Shown one piece after another: positions 13,806 through 24,650 of a stretch of DNA of 64,000 nt. Numbering within the stretch: position 1 is the first letter of the stretch; every line of letters starts with the position of its first letter. Below the pieces are notes generated by a model. The model was given only the letters and a program-made list of their open reading frames with translations. It did no database searches and was not told the DNA's origin. A program made the translations under genes and the position numbers. This stretch comes from Entomortierella parvispora (taxonomy: Eukaryota; Mortierellomycota; Mortierellomycetes; Mortierellales; Mortierellaceae): assembly GCA_963573315.1 (NCBI GenBank), contig OY752144.1, forward strand, positions 310,001 through 374,000, read 5' to 3'.

Positions 13806-15411
13806 TTAGGTCATGATGGGCTGCTTGTCCAAGTTATCGCGACTCAAGAACCACTTTCCGTATTCGTACACACTCCAGCAGATGGCCGTCGATGGCATGT
13901 GGCTCAGCACGCGAGGCTGCAAACCCTTGGCGAAACCAGCAAGACCCTGACGCTGGTAGATCAGTCTCCAGGCCTCGACGAGACCATTGCAGTTTCTTAT
14001 CCTGACATCCTTTGATTCACCGCGAGTTTGCAACAGAGTCTTGGCGACGTCCAAGGGCGTAGTTGCTGCAGCGGCGACACCTCCTGCAACACCACCGGCC
14101 ATGATATGGGTCATGGGATCATAGGCTCCAGAGGGGTTCAAGACCTTGCGCAAGTACTCGTAGGTTGAGAATTGGATTGACTGGAAGGGAATGGTCATGG
14201 TCAAGGTGGTAGGGTAGGAAACATAGAAGGCACGGAAACCCTCGGTTCTGTAGACCTTGGCTGCGCACTCGGCAATGCCACGGTAGACGGAGCCGTGGAC
14301 CTGCATCCTCTGCTTGATCACGTCAAATGGGTTCATCAGGGCGTCGTGGGCGACTGTTGCACAAGCGCCGGCAGCAGCTAATCGGTCAGCGAGACAAGGA
14401 ACAAAGACGGAAGTGCGGTGAGTAATGAGAGCAAAAATGGTTCAAACCATATTGTGTGATGTGTTAATCTTGTTTGTTCACTTTGGGACCCTCCCTCTTT
14501 TCCTTCCCTCCCGCCGCATGCGGACCGGTCTGCACCCGCTCTGTGACCAACTTGTGTCCTCATCCTCCTCTCTTGTCCGCTCTCCCTACCCCAACACCCT
14601 GTTGGACTGACATGCAGCAAACAGAGGCTCAATGGCTTTGATTCCATCCCCTCTGATCTTCAGAGGCGACTATGATCTGACACCACGACGATAATCATTT
14701 TCTGGCCCCTCATTCCCCTCCCCCTTATCTCTCTCTCTCTCTCTCTCTCTTTCGTATTGAGTGTGTACAAGTTTTCTTACCAGCAGCAAGAGGGTGATGT
14801 CCAGATCCGTTTCCGCCAAAGGCATGCTTGGCGTGTTCATATGTGGCAAAGTACAGGGCATGGGCAGGGCCGGCACCCATGATCACAGAGTTGACACCTC
14901 TCCAAAGTGTGCGGGCACCCTCAGTTGTTGAAATCCTCGAAGCTGCGTTGATGACGCCGCTGTATGCAGCCTGAGGGGTAGGCTGGAGAATCTGCATTCG
15001 TGTCTGTGTTTTTTTACGGAGGAGGTGGTATATTGTTAGAGAGACCTGAGCGTGTAAAAACAAAAGGTATGATGTCTGATGGATCGAGGCCCGGGGATGA
15101 ATGAGCAGATTCTTCCTGTTGGTCCTGAATGATCCTTGATGTTGAATAATCTACGTCCTTTGATCATCGGCTGTCGTGGCATCTCGATCTTGCTTGTGGT
15201 CTGATCATCCTATTGCACAGTTGCCAACTTTTCTTTTCAAGAGAGAGAGAGCGAGAACAATAAGAGGGTAGGTTACCTTGATAGAGTCAACAGGGTACAT
15301 GACGGCATGCTCAGCGACACCGGCAAAGGCACCGGCGAGCAAACTTGCGGCGAGAGAGGCGTTCTCGGGCAAAGCCTCGTATTCGTATTCTTCGACGGTA
15401 GCTTGGGTCAT
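13806..15411 (-). CDS. MRS4: Mitoferrin (Mrs3/Mrs4-type mitochondrial iron carrier)
   Basis: Exons 15277-15411, 14781-15003 and 13806-14377, 309 aa, typical for the mitochondrial carrier family. Three carrier repeats are visible through their signatures PVDSIKTRMQ (restored across the first junction), PFDVIKQRMQ and PLDVAKTLLQ. The second matrix-gate region carries GAGPAHALYFATYEHAK, which is characteristic of mitoferrins among carriers. Mrs3/Mrs4 import Fe2+ across the inner membrane for heme and Fe-S cluster synthesis. The acidic N-terminus (VEEYEYEALPENASL) has no cleavable presequence, as is usual. Intron 2 carries a (CT)n tract at about 14728-14752. Symbol used in the family sense; the genome may hold paralogues. 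Confidence 0.94.
14728..14752. repeat. (CT)n microsatellite inside mitoferrin intron 2
   Basis: About 12 CT units. On the coding strand it is an AG tract just after the exon 2 donor. Confidence 0.85.
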
Positions 15412-18145
15412 TCTCTGATGTATACGGGTTGTGTGGGTGTAAGTGTGGGGTGGGCAAAAGGGATGCAAGAAAGTATTACGAACGAAAGAGACAGGATGAA
15501 GGTGACGAAGACTGTGGGAGAGGGGGTATCTGAATATGTTTGCTGGAAGGACAGGCAGAGTGGGGAGTGGAAAAAAAAGAAGGAAAGGAAGACGAAGGGG
15601 GTCAGTTCCTTTTGTATTGTTTTTGTGTCGCAATCAGATAAGAGGACGAGGACGGGGTCGGGGAGCTCCACTGAGTCGACGCATCTTCGATCACCCGTAT
15701 TTGGAGTCCATCTGCGGCTCAAGGGAAATTAGAGCTCTTCCCTCTCTCTTCACATGGGTGAGCCTGTCTTTTACCTCTCTTCGATCTTGATGATGAGGGG
15801 AGACGTCAGTTGAACCATTCCTCTGTTCTGACTCTATCCTCTTATCCTCGCTTGATTCTACCCATCTGAAGAGAACGTCTTTGTGTGACCTTCAAAAGCT
15901 TCTCCTCCTCTCCTCACGCCTATAACACGGCCAATTCAACTCCAGCTGCGCAGAGACATGAACGGAAGGAAACATGTTTCCTCCCAGCCAGACCCTGCAG
16001 AGGAGGGAAAAATGAACGAAGAACCTGAACCTCAGCCGTCTGGATCTGGAATCAAAATAAATCCGCTTGCCCGTCACCGATATTTTGTAACCCCACTGTT
16101 GTGTTCGTCGGAACTTGGTCCCCGTGGACAATTGTGCGTCACTATGGGTTGACGTTGTCCCACGACACCCGTGATCGACATCCTCGGTTCCGACCCGCCT
16201 CCTCTCCTCTGGCTCCTCCGTAAAGCTTAAGATCTCCTCTTCCGATACTGTCCTCACCCTTCCCCACACCCACAATTTCTCTTGAAAGGACGGTTGAGGG
16301 CGGGTTCTTGCTCCTCCAACCGGGTGTGACAGGAAACAAAAATAAAATATAAAACGTGCCGTGGGCCAGGACAAGCCGGGCTCTCATCCAACCCAAAAAA
16401 AAAAATAAAAAAAAATAAACAGAAAGCCATGAACAAAAAAAACGGTTCCTTCTCCCGTCCCATCACTCTCAATTGCACAGACAAAACAAACAAACGTCAA
16501 AAATCTCCTTTCCTGACGCTTGGCGGTAAGGCGTGGATGGCGTGGACAGGGAACTCTGCAAGTTGCGAGATGGCGACAATGGTGCAGGACTCTACCTTTT
16601 TTTGCTTTGTTTTATCGTGTTTGATCGGCGCCGTTCCTCGAGTGGGACAAAGGGCAACAAAAGAAAGATCTGATAGCAATTGTTTGAATGATTGTTTGAA
16701 GCGCAGCGAACAAAAGGATGTGGACGTTTTCAAAGGTGTGGAGTGTAAGGACAGGGTAAAGGGGCAAGAAAAGGTGATAGATTCTCGGGGGAAAGCAGGG
16801 TCAAAGGGGGTTTTTTGAATGTAAAGTGGACAGGATTGTGGAAGGAAAGAAAGGGAAGTAATGAAACAAGAAAGGAAGGGAGAAAGGGAAAAAAAAAAGA
16901 CGAGTCTGAGGTCGTCGCCTCTGTCCCCTTTTATCAGATTCTTTCTTCATCCTCTCCAACCTCACTGCTGGATTTCATCTTCCGATCGATTGTTGATCCT
17001 TCCAGGCGCACAACAACAACAACAACCACTGCCACCCAACACTGCGCTCTGCCCCTCTGCTGGGAAAGCGTGCACTGGTTTGTATTCCCTCCCATTTTCT
17101 CCTTATCAGATTTTGAGGAAGTTCCATGTGACGGTCAATCTGATAACTCTTTTTGTCTCTCCCGCCCTGTCCCTTGTTCTTCCGTGTCCTCCCCATTGGC
17201 AAGAAAGAAAGCCAAGCTCGCATTTTTTTTAATCTCCTGCCGCCCTGCTGGCCCCATGTGCCAGCAAACTCCGTCCACACACCCTCACACGAAGAACAAA
17301 GACACAGATGACTCTCATTCAAAAAACTCTGTTTGAGTAAAAAAAAAGCGTGCTGGGCAGTAAGCAGAGCTCCCTCATAACCGCGACCGTGGGAAGAGAC
17401 ATCAGACAAACAGCAGCCGCTTGTGCCCCCTCTCTCTCTCTCAAAGACTCACTTGAATCTTCTGCAAACTCTTTAAAAAAAAAAGCGGAAACACCCTCCG
17501 CTTCCAAAAGCGGCTTCGATCCCCATCTCGCAAAAAAAAGGATCTGATAACCGAAAAAGCTCTCTCTCATATTTTATTCCCCTCTCTCTTTCTCATGTTT
17601 ACCTAACCCCCCTCTCTCACACTCATACACACACACTTCTCTCGCACGCTCATGTTTTCCTTTTGCATCCGCCCCGAATGGTCCGCACGAGAAAGGGAGG
17701 GGTCAAGTGAGGATGCTTGTTTCGTGGGGTCAAAAAGGTTTTTTTTGTCGCTTCCTTTTTTTTTTTTTTTTTTTTTTGGTGGGCGCAAGAACTTGGATGT
17801 CGAAAGGCTCAACAAACAGAAGCGAAGCGCAAGAGCAGTATCCCATTTTTATTATACGTTTCTTTCAATATGATACATCAAAAAGTCGACAGAAAAAAAA
17901 AATGTCCAGGCGCGAGTTGCGATTCGCACCTCGAGCTGCACAAGCGATGCATGAATCAGAAACTCCTCGGTAGGACGAGAGTCTCAACCCGGCACATCTC
18001 TTTTCCCACTTTAGGTTATTTAGTTATGTGTGTCCCTGTGTCTCTTTCCTTCTGAATTGTTGCATGGAAATAGTGTGTGGAGCGGAACAAAAAAAAAAAG
18101 AAGGTAAAGAAAGGGGCGTCGTCATGACGATTTCTTCCTTCAGCC
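15412..18145. other. 2.7 kb gene-free region upstream of mitoferrin
   Basis: No frame with a recognisable product. Contains A-rich tracts near 16396-16440, CT-rich DNA at 17400-17660 and T22 at 17756-17777. It should hold the mitoferrin promoter and the 3' UTR of the Ser-rich gene. The remainder is unexplained low-complexity spacer. Confidence 0.5.
17756..17777. repeat. Poly-T homopolymer (22)
   Basis: Uninterrupted T tract in intergenic DNA, one of several 20-30 bp homopolymers in the window. It could be an old retroposed poly-A tail or simple slippage. Confidence 0.8.
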
Positions 18146-19492
18146 CTACACGTAGTCGTGTCGCTGTTGTTGCGATCGCTGTTGCGGGCGTTGGCGTCGC
18201 ATCTCCTGCTCTATTCGTTGACGACGCGCGTGATGATGACCGTGAACCGGGTCATCATCGCTGTCATGATAGTAGTCTGACCCTTCAAGCTCCATCCGCA
18301 CCGCCCATTCCTGGACTGCCGAAGTGTTACTACTGTCTGCGCCTTCCATCGCAAGGTCTACGCTGTTGTTGATCTGTTCACCCGTCGCGTTACGGTGCGC
18401 AGTGACTGTCGAGCCAGAGTCCATTGCTACTGATTCAGTGGGTGAAGGTAATGAGGACGCCGCTGCGGATCCAGTCAAAGACGCAGGCGTAGTCGAGACA
18501 GGTCGAGGCGTCAATCTCGGGAGTGTCTCCTCTGCCTCCTCTAGTGTTGCAGAGTAGTGTCCAGGCCGAATAACATGACCTCCTGCATCTTCGTTGCCTC
18601 TGCTACGGTTGAGATGACTCCCCGTACTATTCCGCCGATTCCACAATATATTCCGGTTGGGGCCGCTACCTCTGCTGCCGCTGCTGCTACTGGTAGACCA
18701 TTGAGAGCTCTGTAGTGTGGCTGGGATCGGAGTCGATGTCGGAGACACTACAACCGAAGGCGTGGATGAGGAGACGGCCGACGTCGGCACGGAGGTCGAC
18801 GAAAGCACTGGTGAAGAGTTACCTGAAGCTGCCAAAGTCCCTGATGGATGTGAGGAAGAACTTTGCGATTGAAGCGCGGAGGATGGAGGTAAAGAATGGA
18901 GTGCATGCCGGAATATATAGGGTGGCGATTCCGTGTCACTGTCCGTTTGATGTTGAGTCGCAGAGGACCCAGCTTGAGTGGAAGAATTAGACCTGGAGGA
19001 CGATGTTGATCCCGCCGCTGGCGTCATATTGATGGAAGCAGCAGCAGCCGCAGGAGGAGTGGTGTCCAGGCGACGGTTGTTGCCATTGCTGCTGTCGTCA
19101 GAGTTGGAAGAGAGGCGGCGAGTGTCGTGCTGAAGATTGGCCGCAGAAGTGACAGCGATTTCTGCTAGGTTATTGCGAAGGGTTGTTCGTCTCCTAGCCT
19201 CGATCGCTGCATCCATCATGATCAGGGCTTCTCGAAACGGAGGTGGCGTTGGGCGCACGGATCGTGAATGTTGTGAATGAGAGAACAATTGTGCTCGACG
19301 ACGTGGGCAGTCTAAACATGGGCAATCAATTGCGGTGCACAGGGTCCTGGTCCGTGGAGGTGGCGGGTCTATGTTTTTTGTAATGTCCTGATTTGCTTTT
19401 AGCTACTGACGGGCCAGATCCAGTAAAATACCCTGAAGCGCCTCCAAGTTACCTAACTGATCCGCAATGTAATCTTCGACAGGAATGCCCAT
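18146..19492 (-). CDS. Ser/Thr-rich low-complexity protein of unknown function
   Basis: Exons 19411-19492 and 18146-19311, 415 aa. Read without splicing, a TAG interrupts the frame. A 99-bp intron with donor GTCAGT and acceptor TTTAG removes it and joins MGIPVEDYIADQLGNLEALQ... to HCPRRRAQLFSHSQHSR in frame. An in-frame TAA precedes the ATG, supporting the start. The N-terminal 80 residues look ordered and helical (REALIMMDAAIEARRRTTLR). The middle is Ser/Thr/Pro/Ala-rich and likely disordered. The end has an Asp/His patch (DYYHDSDDDPVHGHHHARR) and an Arg/Gln-rich tail. No family recognised; the splice model is my own. The gene lies between mitoferrin and a DUF229 protein, both on the same strand. 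Confidence 0.65.
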
Positions 19493-20854
19493 GTTTGGCT
19501 GTTACTTTCAAATACTGACGCTGGTCACCAAAAAAAAAGTTGCACTTCAAAATTGGAAGGTGAGTGGGTGAGAAAGGGAAGAGGGCAAAGACAGACCCAA
19601 TATTGGATAATGAAACCCCACACTTTTGTAGTCCTGGTTCCCACAATCCAGAAAGAACTTGATCCAAAGTGGCGCCAGTGTCCCTCAAGAACATCGGAAT
19701 ATGGCATGGACACATCACATCACATGACAACGTGCCCTCGCCACCAATTTTATTGATCTTATCTACATGCACAAATACCAGTTGGATTCCTGGCCACTTT
19801 CATTTTCGTCCTCAAAAGAATTGGCGCTTTCACAAATATCTGAAGGGTGTAGCCAACTCTTTGCTGTTGCAGGACTTCGCAGTTTTCATGAGGTAGAGTC
19901 GTTGACTGACACTCATTTGTTTGAAGAGGTGAATTTCCTCGAAATAGTATTCACCAGTATCGACGACACTTCCCGCAAAGATCTGATCTTATAATCCGTC
20001 AAAGCTTTGACTACCTGATCACCCCTTTGCCATGGCATGCTTTCCGGGAAATCTCAAAAGATTCTCCTACTCGTCATTTTCATGATCTGGGCCCGAGATC
20101 TCTCCTCTGGCAGTCTTATCTTCTCGGCAGCAATCACAAGGCCAAGCTGGGTAGGTTCCGATCTCAGTTTTTTTTGAATCATAGAGTCATTGCTGGGGCG
20201 ATGAGTGGTGATGGGAAGACGCGTCGCCACTGCGTCTTTCGCATGGATTACGTGTAACAACCCTCATTCCCAGCAGAGAGAAGCATTGCTCTCTGGCGTT
20301 TGAATGCAATCTCTTGGACCATGAGTTCCTACGTGTGTACTCCACATGAGCAAGGTAGACGTTGAGGCTGCTGGACAGACCTGTGAAGAAATTAGTGTTA
20401 CATGAAGTGTTGGATCAGAACTCATTTGAAGGCGAAGAGCAACGGTCGATCCTCAAAGACCCGATTCAGTCCTAGAGAGGTAAAGTTCTAAAAACTAGCA
20501 ATGATGAAGATGTTATTGCCTGGTTCCTGTCCTCCTTTGTCTTGTTTTTGGCATACTTGACAAGACGCCAACTATCGACCGCTCTTAACAGAACAATGGC
20601 CACCTTCCTCTTTCTTCACCTGAAGTCAGGTATTCAATTAACAGATATACATTCAGTTGAGTATGTCATTGCCCTGCGAGCCACACTGTCCACATGTTTG
20701 ATGACAAAGTCTGGGTCCATTGTTTTTTTTATGACACGCAAAAGCGTAAATACACGTAAATTTCGAATGGGGGGGGGGGAATTAGAGAACATCTCTCTGT
20801 CTATCAGATGTGAACTTGTAGGGGTATCAAACAACTCGTTTTTGTGGTTGCTTT
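19493..20854. other. 1.4 kb spacer, promoter of Ser-rich gene and 3' region of DUF229 gene
   Basis: Open frames in both directions are short and have no recognisable domain. Base composition is more even than in the skewed spacers elsewhere. Nothing else seen. Confidence 0.45.
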
Positions 20855-23400
20855 TTAAGCAACGCGACATTTGCAGTACTCGTCAGGGATCCGGGCTTGT
20901 TCGCAAGACCTGGACATCTCCATTTCGTCATCAAACAACGTGCCTCGTCTCCAATTGCCTCCTTCCTCCAATGTATCCTCGCTCGAGAAGAGATCCTGAC
21001 CCGAGGCCAACAACTTCAAAGTCGCGTGGATCTCGTATCCAGTCACTAATGATTGCTGGTTGTGTCTCAATCCACGCGATAGACTTGGGTATTTCTTGGA
21101 CAGGCGTGGTGGCAAAATCACGGACAAGTACGGGTTCCTGGAAAAAAAAAGAAGGGGGGCCTGATTAGAGGTTGTGTTCAAGTTGCAGGAAATGATACCT
21201 CCTCCCATCTGAATGTTTCAAGAGAAAAAAAGTAGATCCTTACATGTGCTCGATACGTCCGCTCTGCGTAAACATAAAGTTGATGCCCATGTGGAGTCCA
21301 TGGTCAGCCATCATAAAGATGATAGTGTTGTCCAGTGTGCCATCCTCTTCCATGCCTAGGTAGAAAAGAGGACATTGAAAAAAAGGTCAATTGAAACAGT
21401 TCACACAAATCATTGTTGAATGGGCGGAATATCTTTGTTCTCCGATTTTTACCTTTGATAAACTTTGCCAGATCGTCATCGAGGGTAAGCAAGACCTCGC
21501 CGGTTCCCTCATGGCCTTCGATGAGAGAGCCCATCTGGAACCATGGTTTGTCCGGGTACGCCTTCCGGAGCTGGTTCAAGTACTCGAATGCATGGTTATG
21601 AACATTGTCGCCATGTAAACACCTTCTCACGATCGAGTAAGGTCCATCAAAGTTTCCGAATGGGTTTCCAGTCAAGGCGTAGTAAGGTGGCAAACAAAAG
21701 GGTGATTGCAACTCATGGTCAAAATACTGGGACGTCGCAATGCCCGTGTACTGGGTCGACCAATCCTCACAATTGTCCTCGACACGAGAAGTGATATATC
21801 CTGCATCGTGGAAATCCTTCCAAATGGGCATGGCGGCTGGCTTGAGTTCCTCGGGATGGCTGGTATAAACGACACGAGAGTTATCATTGGTGTTGAAGCC
21901 GATGGCGTGGTATCTGAAAAACTCGTGCAGCTCTGGACGACCAATGGTGGTATCATCTGGGCCTGAAGTCACCTCCTCGACCATTGCAGCGGTCTTGGCC
22001 AATTTGCGGTAGAACTGACGACGAGCGACAGCATCCATGAACAAGACCAAGACATTGGGCCTGCGGTCTTGTCCCTTGCCGGATGCCTCTGTCTTCTTGT
22101 CGGTACTATCGTGCAAAGAATCGACCAGAGCCTGCTCCTCATCTGTTGAGGTCAAATCCGACTGATCCTGTTCGATCTTGGCCATCTCGATGGTGTTCAC
22201 TCGATCCAAGACCTCCTGTTGACGAGCCACTCGAATCAAGACCTTGGATACTCCTTCCTCACAGTGGGCGACGATGGACTCAACGCCCGGCTCATTCACC
22301 AAGACGGGTTCCGAATATTCTTTTTTCACGATCCGTTCGACAATCTTCTTGTTGTAAGTGTGCATGATCTTTTCCTCGGGGGTCCATGTCTTTGTCTCTG
22401 GCAAGATATCAAACGTCGGTTGAACGTCCGAGCCCTTGTTCGCACACTGAATGGTCAAGATTCCGTCATAGCTCCACTCTGCCTCAATTCCGTGGACCAC
22501 AGGACAAGAAGAGGATCCAGCCCAAAAGTTTTGGATATGATTGGGCAAAAGGTCAACCAAGGGCAGGTTCAATCCATCCCATTCACACAACTCTGTTCCT
22601 GCAAACTGTCCGTGCCTCAGGAATGTTCCATGACTGCCGTTGCCCCAAATCGAACGATAGTACATCAGCAAGAGCGTGGTCAGGACCGTGGTCGCTACAA
22701 CGGTCATGGCCATGAGCCGGTGGAACGCTCGGGGGTCCATCTTGCGTTGACAAAAGAGAATCGATTGAATCAATCCGTTCAAGGGGATGGTAATCACCAT
22801 GAACACCAACATGTTGTAAGCTCCATGAGTCTCAAAGGACTCGCCGTCGTCCCATTTCTTGAGCGCAAAGAGAATCATGCCCATACCCAAGAACAATAAT
22901 CCGGCAAACGTCCTGGACATGGGAGTGAGAGTGATCATAGTGGCGGCTGCAGTGAGGCATACGACTGAAAGGGTGAGGTTCAATCCGAGCATCGAGAGAT
23001 GATCCTTGACCCATTCAATATCGCCACCAGCCAGGGCTTCCAGGTAGAACCAAGAGAAGAGTGAGATCAAGATAATGATCACCAGGATACGAATAGAGAC
23101 AACTGTCCGAGGAACCGGCACAGTTTTGTGCACTGTTCCTGAAGAGTGTCCCATTTTGCCGCCTTCCTTCTCCTTGAAGTGGCCATGCGGGGACTTTTCA
23201 TCCATGGAGAGAACGGTGTGACCCAGGTTTGCCTGCTTTTCCGAGTCCTTGCTGTCGTTGGTGTTGCTATGGTGGGTTTCCTCGTCCGAGTTTTGACGGT
23301 TATGATTGCGTCTCCAAGTAGTTGAAGACGGACTGTTTGAGTAAGAAGAGTCCAGAGCCTTTGGTTCTGGCGAAGGTGGTGTGGAAGGCCGTTGCGCCAT
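20855..23400 (-). CDS. DUF229/sulfatase-fold membrane protein with five N-terminal TM segments
   Basis: Exons 21453-23400, 21244-21355 and 20855-21137, 780 aa. A disordered His/Asn-rich N-tail (1-98) precedes five predicted membrane spans (about 100-121, 139-158, 163-181, 194-216, 228-247). The alkaline-phosphatase/sulfatase-type domain starts near residue 450 with RPNVLVLFMDAVARRQFYR. Later motifs are SLIEGHEGTGEVLLTLDDDL, the metal-site IIFMMADHGLHMG in exon 2, and HMNPYLSVILPPRLSKKYP restored across the last junction. The family (PF02995-like) is related to sulfatases and phosphoglycerol transferases; substrates in fungi are not established. In the DxxS motif where such proteins normally carry a Ser, this one reads DAVARRQF, so the expected nucleophile is Ala. 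The domain probably faces the lumen or outside. The start ATG follows a CT-rich leader. Confidence 0.85.
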
Positions 23401-24650
23401 AACGATTTCTGGAGGGGCAGAGAAACCAGAGAGAGGGGAGGGAGAGAGTCGATGAGAGTAAAGCTATAAGCAATTGCTCGTCTTCCAAGAAAGGGAGGAA
23501 GGACGGTGATAGGCAGAGATACAGAGAAAGAGAACACAGAAAGTGGGACGTCAGATAGTGAACAAACGGTTGGAAGGGGGAAAGAAGGGTAAGGAGGAGA
23601 AGAAGAAAGAGAGGCGACAGAAGGGAAAGGAAGGCAAAAGGAACTAAAAGAGGCCGACAGGGAAGAAGATAAAGACGAATAAAGTCAATCAACATCGAAG
23701 GCGGCGAGGGCTGGCAAGGAGGGAGAACCATCTCCCCACTCAGCGAACCTGTTTACTGAAGTATTATTCTATTCTTTCTTTTTTCATTTGCGGAGCAGGT
23801 CGTGTGCCTGGGCGATCGAGGAGCACTGGGCTCGACCAACGGCTGGATTGACTGAGTCCGAATTCAGTCAGGGACTCTCTCACGGAGGATTTGTTTCTGC
23901 TGGTTTTTTTTTGGTACCTTTTTTTCAGTTTCATGGCCTTCTTCGTAGCTACCGCAACAATGGTTAGAAGGCAGCCTTGACCGTTTCTTCTCTTTGGCTG
24001 ATCTTGTCAACATTGATGCAAAGATGACCTTAGCTTCTAAATGGAAGAGGTGGTCGTGTGGGACGCACACACGACACAGGCAAACACCTCCTTGCAATCT
24101 TCCTTTTCCCCTCTCTCTCGTCACACAGGCGCAGCCAGCCAATCAAAGCTTGGTGCCTTTGTTTTTTTTTATTTTTTCATTTTTTTTTTTGGGCTGGGAC
24201 GAGACCGTTACAGCAAATATGGCTTGGAATGGGCACTGCCTATGTTTATTGAACTGATGACGAGGACCCCCCCCCCCTCAAGGCTGTCCCCTTTGCCCCG
24301 CATGCAGGTTCCAGAGCTGAGCACACCAAAGTCACCCATAGAGTTCATCTCTTTCTATCTAAGCCGCCTTTAACAAACGAGTGGTACCTTTGGATTTGTT
24401 TGCAAGTTTTATGTATGCTGCTCCTTTTGAGCACAAAGGTAGTCTGGATTATCTATGAAAATTACAGCTGTTTTGCTGTGCGATGCCGATATTGTTGAGG
24501 TGGTCGGTATTGTGGTAGATCCCAGTGGGTTCTGGTGGCCCGCCAAGAAAGATCTTTGCAGGGGTGTTTTGTGAGCAGAGGGGTACGGGCTGTCGTGATC
24601 TTTTTTCATCATCCATCTGTCTGTTCAAGAGTCACAAAGCCAAGACTCGC
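23401..24650. other. DUF229 promoter and AIG1 gene 3' region
   Basis: 1.25 kb with no coding signal. Purine-rich on + next to the DUF229 ATG (23400-23680), T-rich tracts at about 24160-24190, C10 near 24270. Confidence 0.5.

Noticed and set aside
17500..17535. tRNA-like B box (GGCTTCGATCCCC)
   Set aside because: No A box or cloverleaf could be formed around it.
9586..18145. uL2, eIF3f and mitoferrin as an operon-like unit
   Set aside because: They share a strand, but each has its own long leader and introns; fungal genes are transcribed singly.
19381..19411. In-frame TAG suggesting a broken gene or stop read-through
   Set aside because: A standard 99-bp intron removes it and the resulting frame sums exactly, so no pseudogene is needed.
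20542..21168. 208-codon + strand frame as a possible gene
   Set aside because: It lies antisense to the last exon of the DUF229 gene, which shows a family match and correct junctions; the + frame has no recognisable domain.
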